Positions 47,716-59,196 of a DNA stretch of 64,000 nucleotides are shown here, piece by piece. The notes beneath the pieces are model-generated. The model worked only from the letters and a program-made list of their open reading frames with translations. It was not told where the DNA came from and did no database searches. This DNA is from Serilophus lunatus (Eukaryota; Chordata; Aves; Passeriformes; Eurylaimidae): assembly GCA_013399895.1 (NCBI GenBank), contig VXBA01000689.1, positions 1 through 64,000 on the forward strand, written 5' to 3'. Both the position numbers and the translations under genes were made by a program. Within the stretch, counting starts at the first letter, position 1. Each line of letters starts with the position of its first letter.

Positions 47716-50700
47716 TAGCAGCTATAATTTATTTTCATCACACAAAAAATTAAAAAAAAAAAAAAGAAAAAGTCATGCCCTCTGTTGGTACAGAAAAATA
47801 TTGGTTTGGTTTTTTGGACAGATAAGATATACACATTTTTAAAAGTCAACCCCATATAGAAAACAATCAGACTGATCTGATCTGGCCTGGAGAGCACCAA
47901 CAGCAGCATGAGAGGCAGCTTGGTCTAGTGGACTGAAAGGCAACAATTCCTGAGGTCTAATACTGGCTGACACAGAGACACTGTGTGGCCTTTGGCAAGC
48001 TCCATAAAAAGACGTGTCAGGTTAACTTAGGCCTAAAAATTTTTAAAAATATACATATTTGCAAATACTTACACCAGTAAAAATGAATGTCACTTTTTCT
48101 TTTTTTTTTCTTTCTTTCTTTTTTTTTTTTTAATTTATTTTTAATTCCTGTGGTGAAGGGAAGCAATATTTCCAGTTAGAGGTCTTGGAGATCTTGTTTT
48201 CTGCACTGCAGCCACAGTGCTCAGTTGGAGATGGTGAGTGAAAACAAAATTGGCCAAACATTGCTTCTACAAAGTGGAAGAATCCTGTGGCTGCAAGACA
48301 GTAAAACCTTGATTCAGAGAGATCCCGAGCAGTGGGTGCTTGTAAATGTTAAAGACAAGGTCTACTAAGAATTAAGTATATGCTAAGTAATAACTACAGC
48401 TCAAGGAGCAGACTCTGTTCTTTAGTGAGTGCTTTCCACCATCCTTGCCATCCTGAAGTAGAAGCAAATTTTCAGACTCATGCAGGTACATGTGCCACTA
48501 CATTCCAAGGGCAGGCACAGACAGTGTTTTAGAGATTATAGAGGTGTTTAAGATTATTTATGCCCTATGTGATACTAACTTGTTATTTATCAAGTCACCA
48601 CTATGATTCTAGTTTCCATCAATCTGCTTCATCATAATGACCAGTACTGCTAGACTGGCCAGCACTGAATTATGAATGGCCCTTATTTAGGGAGAGTTTA
48701 GGTCTGTGAGTCATCTCTATTTGTGTGGTGATATTACTGCAGTGTTACTGCACTCCCTTAAGTGATGAGACTGTCTCAAATAACACTGTGCTCAGTGGAT
48801 TTTGGATTGCTCTGGAGGGAAGTTTTTCTCCCTTACTGGGAAGGGCAGTTTCTTGTTATGGTTTTATATGACTCTGTGTAGCTTATGATCTTTCTAGAGG
48901 AAGACGGGAATCTGGGGGAAGGATTTGCCCTGGGAAAGAGGCCATGTCTACCACTTTGCAGGAGTCAGGAACAGCTACAGGTGGCCTGGTGTCAAAAAAT
49001 AATATGAAGAGAAAATTAGGTGCCAGGCAAGGAGGCATTAAAGGAATTAATGCCTCTCTATGTCTTATAGGTACAGCAGGAAACAAAACTGCAGAGCTGA
49101 AGTCCTATCATCAGATAGAAACTGGCTGTGAGATGGAAATGAAAGAGAAGGAATAATGGTCAAATTAAAATGTGTCAAAACTTGTCAGTGACTGCACAAA
49201 GCCCTGCAGTGAGGCAGGTTTGTTCATATTATCCCCGAGAGATCTAAAAATGAGCTGCAAGGTGGCAAAAACCTGCACATGCCACAGAGTTACACAGGAT
49301 AATTAGGACTAGAGGCTGTGTGGCACTCCAGTGCCTGCCATGAAGCTGGGTAAACTGAGAGCGCAACGCATAAAACGCAAGGCAACACAAATTGTAACAA
49401 AGTGTTTGACCTACTTGGGTACATTGTTAACTTCTAAATAAAAGGTGGTAATTCTGGAAGATGATCCCGATGTTACAAAAAGTGAAAACAGAAACCCTAC
49501 TGTTCTGTGCACAGGAGTGATCCCCTACGTCAAGAAAATTATTGATCAAAAGTGCTTCAGAAATTGGGACAGAGGTGCCAAAAGCTTTTGGGGAGGAGAA
49601 AGAAGATGTTGTGTTTAACAGGAAGAAGGGTAACAAAGTAATATGTAATGATTAATGGCTTACAAAAAATATATCTGAAAAACCTTCTATTCTTAGACAA
49701 AAGAAATTGACAATGAAGTGGAAAACAATGCAGCAATTTGATCTCTTAAGTGAAGAACTCATTACTGGGAAAAAATCATTGAGGCAGTGTACTGTTTGGA
49801 CTACGTTTACACTATTCATGAGTCTATAGCTACTGATAGCCTTTTGCAATTGTATTAGAATCTCCAAAGAGGAGATACAAGCATCTATACCACAGAACAT
49901 AACATAACAACTAACATTTGTTCAATGTTAGGAGAGAATTTCCCAATAAACAAGTTGTTTCTATGTTTTATGTGACTCTGTGTCTTGTATTTCCCTTTGG
50001 AATATAAACTGTTGTCCACTTTCTTCTTATATGGATGACGAGGATCATCATATTAGGGCAGAACATGTCCTGCTGTTTGAATGCCTAAAAATTGTTCCTA
50101 AAAAAGCAAGCAGAACTATATTGAAATGCAGTAAGTTTAAAGCCATCAAATACCTTAAAGACATGTCTCTTTTACCAATTATCATATCCTACCAAAGAGC
50201 TATTGCTAAATATCAGTAGATTTTGATCAAGTTTTTCAGAAAAAGAGACAGAAATGGTATTATGAGACTTCTTCACTTTTAAAGGCAATGGGAGAAATAG
50301 GAGGCAGTTGTTCAGCTCATTGAAAAATACCCCAAAACAGTTAAAAAGTGTTGCTCTAGGCATAGTTTCATCTCTCTGACACAGCATAAATGCTTAAGTA
50401 TGAAGGAGAAATGAAACAGAAGAATCAACTCTGCACAGCCTGAGGGGGTCTGTTCACAGGGTATAAGCATTAAGTTGCCTCTTCTTTTAATTAATGCTTT
50501 CCCTTTTGACATTACACTGGAGACTGTGACAGAACTCTATTCCTCAATAGCAGCCTATGGCAACCAAGAGAGTTTGCTGTGAAAACAGTCTGCCCAGAAG
50601 TGCTTAACAGAAACTAGGAGAAAAATGGATTAAGAAGACTCTACAGTAGAGCATATTATTTACTGCAGATTATTCCCTGAATTTAGCCCCTTCTCCTTAC

Positions 50701-51387
50701 TGTGAATAGCCTACAGGAAGATGATATGATATGTATGAACTGATCTGTCATTCAAATAGTGCCCTACAGATGCCTGGTTAGAATATGTTTCAGTCAGGCA
50801 GTTTTTTGTCAGCTAATGTACCTGAGCATTTGGGGTTCATTACTGAAGTGACTCTGTCAGTTATTTAAACGGAGTGGTGGCATTTTTACCCTTTGACTGG
50901 CTCATCTACATAACCAAGAAAAGAAGGTCTCCTGGAAAGTCAACAGAGAGCAGTGAAAATTCACTGGGGCTTTCATTCTCTTAGGAAGGATGGTTCTTAG
51001 AAGAACAAAAAGGACATGACAGGAGTGCAAGGAAAACCAAACGTTAGGCACAAGTTGTTCGAAATCTTGTCTTGTTCTCCTGTGTGAGAGGATCCCATGC
51101 AACTGGAGTACTGCCATATATCATGAAATGCCTTTCCATGATTTACACACTTTTGGGATAATGTCTACTTGCTATTCCTACATGTTCTGATGCTTTTGAC
51201 ATCTGCAGTATCATTCCCATTGGAGGGTATGTCCACCAGAGAAGCGCAGGGGTGACATCTGTGCTCCAAACTGTCAGAGTGAGAGCCAGCACAGGTCTGG
51301 AAGCTGTTTAACTGAAGTTAAATAAAACTAAATTCACTGAGTGAATAAACTAAAAAATACCTGCAACTCAACCCCATAGATGTAACC
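47716..51387. other. No recognisable gene; simple repeats
   Basis: AT-rich DNA with an A run (47752-47765) and a T/CTTT-rich patch (48094-48131). No exon, RNA gene or LTR was recognised. Confidence 0.5.
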
Positions 51388-51465
51388 TGATGGATGGCAG
51401 TACTGGGTTAATGGTTAGACTCAATGATCTTAGAGGTCTTTTCCAACCTAGGTGATTCTATGGTT
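51388..51465 (+). mobile_element. CR1 3' tip
   Basis: GATGGATGGCAGTACTGGGT, TAGACTCAATGATCTTAGAG, GTCTTTTCCAACCTAGGTGA, TTCTATGG: the last about 80 bp of a CR1. Confidence 0.8.
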
Positions 51466-54400
51466 TTATTTCAACCATTTCACATCTCTATCATTTTGGC
51501 AAAATCACTCAGGCACTCTTTTATCTTAAACAGCTTAAAATAACATTCATAAGAAAAAAGACAAAGAGATGACTTCAGACAAATCATTTACTCTTTTCCA
51601 GGCAAGATCCGTTCACAAGTAGTGCCCTTCTGCATTACATCCCTTTTTCCTTCTGCTCATATGTCCTTGGTGATGGAAGCAGTTGGGAATGCAACAGCCT
51701 TTTCAGCAGTTTTCCTGGTACTTGACTGCTCTGATCTTTCATGTTAGAAACCATTAATCCTGCAAGAATTTAAAAATAAAATCTCTTATTCTTGCTGAAG
51801 GTCTGTTTTTCTGTCTTCTATCTCCCAGAAAACATCTTTTGTTCACACAGCCCTCAGATGTTCCAGTGGGTAGCTGTCCATTTTGTCTTTCCTTTGAACA
51901 ATAAGCTCTAAACACAATTTGGTGCACAAACACTGGACACTCATCTCGCTGAATTCATCCAACTGCAGAACCTGACAGGGTGTTATCTGTTACTGTTACC
52001 AGAGGAGCCCATAAAAGGACTTGTCTTTCAGATACACTGTTCTCTCTCCCATGAGTCAAGTTAAATCTGTATTGCTACCTACAACAGAATGTAGCTTAAG
52101 ACACCCACCACTTGTTTAATTGTTAAAAGTGTGACTTCGGATTGTAAAGCAGAACCAATTTTAAAATCAGTCACAAACCTGTGTCACTTAAGGTTATCTA
52201 CTCTCTTTCAGAAGAATTGCTTTGGTATGTGTGCAACTTTAGAAGCAATAATAAAGTGTTACACAAAAATATCAAGAAATTCTACCTCTAAATTAAATAT
52301 AAAAGAGATTTTCATCTCTCTTGTTTCCACTACTCTTTTTTTTTTTTTTTGCTTCAAAGACAGTAAAATATTAAAAGTCAGAGAGAAATTAACTTGGTTA
52401 ACATGAACGATGCCGTGATTATCGACAGAATGTTGTGTTCAATTCAGTTTCAAACTTTCTAAAAGGGTAAGAATGTCTTCCTTTGTATATCTTTGATACG
52501 TTTAGAAACATAACATTGTATATGTGAATCACAGCATACTGGTTTTGACCCCCTTTTCTCCCTTCACCCCAGCCAATATAGAGGAATTATTTAGTTCCCA
52601 ACCTAAATTTTAGTTCCAAATGTTCATATTCTAGGTATTTTTTTTACCCCATGTTTACTTTCTACAGTAGCATCTGCAGTTTGCCCTTTCTTGCCATTTC
52701 AATTAACTTTACATTCCTTTGTCCTTGCTCATCTTCCTGTTCCCATCTAAGAGTGGTACCTTTGTGTGCATGGGAAGAATGCCAGCTGAAGCCTTGGGGA
52801 AGAAACCTAAGAATTGTGTTGAAATAGTATAGCAAATTTTGCAAGCAAAGCAGTTAGAAATGCAGCAAAATTTGGGTCTGAACCTGCTTTCAATAAAATA
52901 AAAGGAAAAAACCTCTTAAAGCAGGAGGAGGACAAAGAGAAGGGAAAAGTCACTACAAACAAGTCACAGGTTAAAATATTGTAATTTTTATAAATTTATT
53001 TGCATACATGCATTAAGATTGGTCTAGCATCACATTGAAAGTTGCAAATTTGCCCAACAGTTTTACATTTAGGTTTGTGGCATCTATTACATCTGGACCT
53101 AGTTAAAATACACTGATATTTCTTGAGGGGACAAGCACCAAGGTAATAAAATGCATTACTGTTAAGTAAGCATCTACCTTTTGCAAACAGGATTGTGAAT
53201 TTCAGCTCCAGATGTTCTCTCAGTGAATCAATGTTGCACGTATGTTGTAGCTAAATGCATCCATGTTCATCTGGTTGAACATTGCTAATTTTATATTACC
53301 TGTTTATGGAGTTATTTTTAATTTCCAGCAGTGTTGTGGTTGCATAGTCCTGTCTATCACAGCAAACAACTCCTAAAACCACCAAGAGCCAAGAAATGAC
53401 TGTCAGCTGCTTTTTACTTCCCTATTTAACAGCAGGGTTCCTTTTTATCTTTCAGATAAAATTAATGGATACAGCATTTCCACTGCAACATTTCTAAACA
53501 ATTTGGTTTAGGAGTTCCTATGGAATATTTGCAAAACTTCACTTAAGGAGTGAAAGTAGAGTATTTATGCAGTATAGTGTTTATATCTTGTGGAATGACA
53601 GACACTATGTTTAAGAAGATGTTGATTTCTCTCAGAAGTTAAGCACTTGGTTATTCTCTATAGTTATTTGTTCACTTGGTGGTAGTTGTTATTTAAATAT
53701 CTCCTGTCTAATCAATCTATACAGAGTTGTGGGCTTGGGAAACAGCAGGCACCTGTATCTTTTGCCAAGAAGTAATAAAGGTCCTGGCTCAACTCCACTG
53801 TCAGGGCAACCCAAATATCACATTGATGTGGCTTTTTTATATATATGTATATATAAAAATAATTAGCTCTCTTTCCTTTGTTTATTCTTTTCTTTTTGAA
53901 CCATTCTATCAGGTTTGGTTTATTTCTTGTTCATTTACTTTTACAATCACATGTATACATGTATCCACCTTTATTAACACACATTTTCCAGACATATATA
54001 ATTGATGGTAGGACAGTAATAAATGTCCATTGGACTTTTACAAATTATCTGCAGAGTTGCACCTGCTAAAGTCTGTCTCATTATACTCAAGAAAACATTA
54101 ACCTAGTGTAAGCAAAGAGGGATTTTATTGCCTTTGAGATAGACCAACTAGTAGCCAGGGTGAAAGTGATGTTTGTGAATAAACTGTTTTTAAATGCTGT
54201 GTTTTAAAAAGAATGCAGTTGCACTTCCGATAAATTCTTCCAAAATACCCAAGTAAGACCCCAGTTGACTACATCAAAAGTTGTAAACAAAGAGAGATGG
54301 GGATAGAAGAGCAAATGGTGAGAAGATCAAAGTGACTGAGCCATCAGGAGCAAAGCAGTGGTGATGGTGAGGAGCAAAATAGGGTTACATCATCTATGTG

Positions 54401-57400
54401 CCTACACGGCTGCTGAGGTACAACTTGTTTTCTGTTGGTCTTAACAGTTAATTTAAAGGGTAATTGCATGAAAATGGAAAACTATATTCTGACAAATAGT
54501 CTCATTTTACTAAGAAGTCATGGTTTAGGAATGGCATTCTCCAATTTAATGCTCCCACTGAAACCCTGCATTGCTCACTTATTTTTCCCTCGACTTTTCC
54601 ACTGCATTGGGCTGGAGAGGAAACTTGGAGACACAAAAGGTACTGATCATGGAATGAGGTAAAAACAATTTACTGGAAACAGCAATGAGATAAGAAAACT
54701 AATAGTAACAGCAACAATACTTATGACAGAGGGCACAAGAAAGAAGTGAATGATTCACACAGAAAAAAAAATACCTTACAGCTCTCCCCACCATGCTACT
54801 TCAACCCTAGAAGAGAGTCCCTTTCCCCCAGCCCTGGCAATGGTGTGAGGGTGATATAGAATAACCTGCAGGTTCTAGCCACACTCACTCCTGGCTACTG
54901 CAAAAATCAACCTTGCTCTGGTCAGAAGCAGGACATAAGAAGACAAATCAAATTGCTGAGTACTGGATCATTTACCAAACCATCATGACTTCCATGAGTT
55001 TTTTTGAGGATAGTACAGCATTTTGACAATTTGAAAACAGAACAAGTTGCATCTTAGTTTACAAGCTGCCAGTCCAGATCCATATTCTTTTTAAAAACAA
55101 TAAAAAACGTGTTCAGTTTGTCTGGCTTTTACTTTATATTTTTGTTGTGTCATAAAGGCTCAATTTGGAGTAGATTTGGTATGTTTTCCTTCCCCTTAAG
55201 CACTTCTATAGATAAAAAGAATGGTTTAGATTTAGCAACAACAACATGTTAATAGACACCATTTGCCTGCTGTCCATACAGCAGTTTTAATGCATAGCTG
55301 CAGAGGTTCTTTAAGGCACAAGCTTGAAAATCAGAAACTATATAGCACCCAAGGTCCTCATCTGATGTAAATTAGAACATAAAGAATATGCTGATTCATA
55401 AAATTTTTCTCTTCCTCATTCTGCTTGTTAGACTCAGAAAGGGTGTAAAAATAAAGAATCCGAAATTCTGCTCTTCCGTCATTTACCCGTTAGCTACTGA
55501 AGTATCAATTAAGTGTATAGAGAAATGGACTGAAAAGTGTTAGTGATCTGAAATATATGGGAGTATTGGAACAGAAAGCAAATCCTGTAAAATTCTAATG
55601 ATCTCTAACGCTAGAGGTTATCACTTCTCACTGCCTCTACCTAACGATTCTGCTGGTGTAGGACACCAAGGGGAAGGCATGAAGCATCACACTATCTGGA
55701 GTCCTGGAGAGCATAAGAGCAATAGCAGAAAAGAGAAAAGCTCCTAGAGGAGGAAATTTTCACTGTTGTTAGCTTTGCTAATGGAATGTTATGAAAGTAG
55801 TAAATGTGTAGCCTTTGTCCACTATTTATACCTCTAGGAATGAGAGTAGTTTAAAGAAAAGTAAAAGTAGAGGTTATCTGCTTTTCTAGGAAACTCCACT
55901 GTGCTCAGAACAAACCAGCTGGGAAAAGGGATTTCACTGTAAACAGCTGTTGTCAGTGTCTGCATTTCAATCACTCTCCTGTTGGGAGTACAATACATTT
56001 ATATGCCAGCTGCAAAAATCAACTGGCATTACAGCATGCTTCAGTGTAGTTGCAAAATGGAAACAAGTAGTGCAAAATACATGCTCTAAGGTCCCTGAAG
56101 CAACCCAAATACAAGAGCACACATACCAGAGAAGAATATCAAGAGAACAGGATCTTGCAGAGAAAACTAGTATTAGAAATGCAAATAAGAGGTTTGTGGC
56201 AAAACCCCAAACTGATATTTCTCAAAAACTGTTAGGATTGCCTTTGTCCCCAAAATGCAGCTAAAGTTGATTGAGGCTGAGAGAAAAATTCCCACAGTTC
56301 CATCTCTCCACTCTCCATTCCTGTCATTCATACTTGCTAAAATAAAGTTTGCGCAGAAAGTTATAGTGTTCATTAAAAAATATGACTCTCAAACATTTAG
56401 CCCCAAGTATGCACAAGCATGCTGACTTCATACTTGTCTGTTTTAATGCTGTAGAAGATGAAATTTTCTAGGAAAATGCAAACAACTTTAGCAGCAGGTG
56501 GCTGAAGCATAGCCTTCAGAAAGCTGTTAAAAACCATTTTTGTCTGGGAAATAAAACATGGTTGCGAGCTATGTTGTTTGCACTTACTGATTCAGTGAGA
56601 AGAGTTACCTTATGTTTAATTCAAACTGTAGTTCTGCTTTAGACAGGCTTAGAACAATCAAGTTTTGCAAATCCATGAGTTTAAGTGACTCTCATAGTGC
56701 TGTTCACAGTGTCCTCTATGTTTTTAGGTCAGCTATCTTTTTTTCTGGCAGAGGCAGCAGCTGAAACAGAGAGAGGGGTTGGGTGAGGAAGAAAGAAGCA
56801 GAGAAACGTACTGGTAGCCACAGGAGGGGGGACAGCAGGATGTAGGGCTACGGATCAGTGGCAGATCAAGCAGACAGTGTCTCAAAAAGCTTGAGAGGTA
56901 GGACCACTCTTTTTAACCACTCAGCTCCACTTAATGCTACATCGAACATAATATGTCAAATCAATAACCTAATTGCAAGCTGTATTACATCTCAAAATTT
57001 TTTTTTGCCTCATTACTGAGAGTTAAAAAAACAAGTACGTATATTCTTCTATTACCTTCCCACTTTTTTTTTTTTTTTTTTTTTAGAAGGTAAATTACCA
57101 TAATTCCTAGGCAGTNNNNNNNNNNAATTACCATAATTCCTAGGCAGTCACAAGAAATTCCCTCAAACAGAAGACTGTTCTTATTACAGGATGATTAGCT
57201 TCCCATCTTTAGAGCGGTAATGCTCTTGCCAGTTACTGACATCTGTCAAACCTGGCATTGATAATATACCAGAATAGCTTAATTTCATGGAAAAAGGTGA
57301 CTCTGAGAATGCAATAATATTAATTTGATAATCTGATTGGATCAAGAGCCCTTCAAAACAAAAGGTCTGCCTTGTCATTACTGAAGATACACAATCTTGT

Positions 57401-57877
57401 GTGAAGGCTTCAGGTGTACTTTTGTTCCAAAGAAGAAATACTTTCTAAGTATAAAACTCCCACCCTACATACCCATTACAGGTATTTACATTTAAAAATG
57501 AATGCAAAATCCCAGGAAGAGTTTCCTGCAGAAATTTCCATAAAAAGATACAGTCTCCCCCAACACCTTTTCTGCACTAAAATTAGCTGTACCTTTTCAA
57601 AGTTATCACAAGGTTTTGTAGAGAAAGGGATTTCTACATTTGTGGCCATGTTTTATTTTCTTTTGGTTTATTTTCATCGAGAAGGAAGGAGACCAGGACT
57701 TGGACCATGGCAGCAGATACTCTCCTCTTCAGGATCCTCAAAAAAATTCAAGATAAACTTCCAACTTTTTGATACATTTTTTAATACCTCCCTCACCAAC
57801 ATTTTAGTGGACTAAGAAGCTAACAGTATACTTCCATGAAAATAGGAGCTAAAATAAACACAGTGCTATGACTTGAT
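51466..57877. other. Long stretch without recognisable genes; simple repeats and a 10-N gap
   Basis: AT-rich DNA with T runs at 52336-52350 (15) and 57064-57084 (21) and a TATATA patch at 53838-53856. The 133-codon frame at 57414-57815 is the longest, but it has no domain I recognise, so I leave it uncalled. Confidence 0.5.
57093..57148. other. 10-N gap flanked by an exact 23-bp duplicate
   Basis: The 23 bases at 57093-57115 recur exactly at 57126-57148, separated only by ten N (57116-57125), just after a 21-T run. This is the signature of two contig ends that overlap but were not merged. Confidence 0.9.
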
Positions 57878-57961
57878 ATCTATAAGAAGGGCAAGAAGGA
57901 GGGCCTGGGGAATTATAGACCTGTCAGCCTGACCTTGGTACCAGGGAAAATTATGAAGTGA

Positions 57962-58909
57962 AACATCTTAAGGGAAATTATGCTGCACCTACAGGATAAT
58001 AAGGAGATCAGATCTACTCAGCATGGATTCAGGAGGGGAAGATCCTGCTTAACCAATCTAGTTTCTTTTTATGATCAGGTAACTTATCTGATTGATGAGG
58101 CAAAACCTGTGGATGTAGTGTACCTAGGTTTTAGCAAAGCCTTTGATACTGTCTCCCATAGTAAACTCCTGGTTAAGCTGATGGATTGTGGCTTAGACAG
58201 GTTTACTCTGTCCTGGATTAAGAATTGTCTGGATGCCCAAGCTCAGAGAGTGGTGGTGAATGATGTCACATCCAATTGGAGGCTGGCCACCAGTGGGGTC
58301 CCCCAGGGTTCAGTGCTGGGGCCGGTTTTATTCAATATCTTTATTGATGACCTGGACGAGGGGATGGTATCCATTATTAGTAAGTTTGTGGATGACACCA
58401 AGCTTGGAATGAGTGTCGATCTGTTAGAGGGTAGGAGGGCCCTGCAGAGAGACCTTGACAGGCTGNGGGAAGATATTCTTCCTTTGTACTTGGCATTGGT
58501 TAGGCCACAGCTTGAGCACTGTGTCCAGTTCTGAGCTCCTCAGTGTAAGAAAGATGTTGAGTTGCTGGAATGTGTCCAGAGAAGGGCAAAAAAGATGGTA
58601 AAGGGGCTGGAACCCAATCCCATGAGGAGCAGCTGAGGGAGCTGGGGTTGTTCAGCCTGGAGGAGGCTCAGGGGTGACCTTATTGCTGTCTATAACTACC
58701 TGAAAGGAGGTTGTAGTCAGGTGGGGGTCAGTCTTTTCTCTCAGGCTCCCAGTGACAGGATGAGAGGACACAGTCTTAGGCTTCATCAGAGGAGGTTTAG
58801 GTTGGATATTAGGAGAAGCTTTTTCACAGTGAGAGTGATTTCCCATTGGAATAGGCTTCCCAGGGAGGTGGTGGAGTCACTGTTCCTGGATGTGTTTAAG
58901 TTTGCATGA
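57962..58909 (+). pseudogene. CR1 ORF2 remnant (reverse transcriptase, inactive)
   Basis: Reverse-transcriptase part of the CR1 ORF2 protein, which in active elements copies its own RNA at the target site. Visible blocks in order: STQHGFRRGRSCLTNLVSFY (fingers), VDVVYLGFSKAFDTVSH (motif A), SGVPQGSVLGPVLFNIFIDD (motif B) and FVDDTKLG (motif C, both Asp kept). Motif A normally reads LDFSKAFD, and the catalytic Asp is Gly here (GGT). An in-frame TGA at 57959-57961 precedes the open part. A second TGA at 58532-58534 replaces the Trp codon expected in the QFWAPQ phrase. A one-base loss near 58613 shifts the C-terminal frame, which reopens in 58721-58909. It cannot make a working enzyme. Confidence 0.9.
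58466..58466. other. Single N at a deletion or mis-sized join in CR1
   Basis: The protein goes directly from LQRDLDRL to EDILPLYLALVRPQLE. In the older CR1 at 10190-11420 the region after LQRDLDG is followed by about 250 bp before the equivalent of this point. The N sits exactly at the junction. Confidence 0.75.
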
Positions 58910-59196
58910 TGAACTTAGTGACATGGTTTAGATGATAGATTGGTGGTGGATAGGTAGTTAAGTTAGGTAAAAGTTTGGACTTGATGACCTCTGTGGTCTT
59001 TTCTAACCTTGTTAATTCTGTGCGTAATTCTGTATGTAATTTCACTGATCTCCCTCGGGAATGTGATGTTGGTGGATACATAGTAAAAAGGCAGTTTCAG
59101 CTGTTCACATAGACATAAAACACTTAAAAAATCCAAAACAACCACACAACAAAGCAAACCAAAAACCCATCATAGCATTCCAAGGTTTTAATGCTG

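Larger units (their letters stand above)
57878..59045 (+). mobile_element. CR1 LINE, RT to 3' end, defective
   Basis: 5'-truncated CR1 that starts just upstream of the RT block NYRPVSLT and runs through RT, the ORF2 C-terminus, UTR and a TAATTCTGTG-type tail. It belongs to the same subfamily as the copies at 1 and 47355. A stretch of roughly 250 bp between the RT domain and the C-terminal region is missing, with a single N (58466) at the junction. Confidence 0.92.

Noticed and set aside
57414..57815. 133-codon plus-strand frame upstream of the CR1
   Set aside because: No recognisable domain, AT-rich background and no regulatory context. Length alone is not enough in 64 kb.
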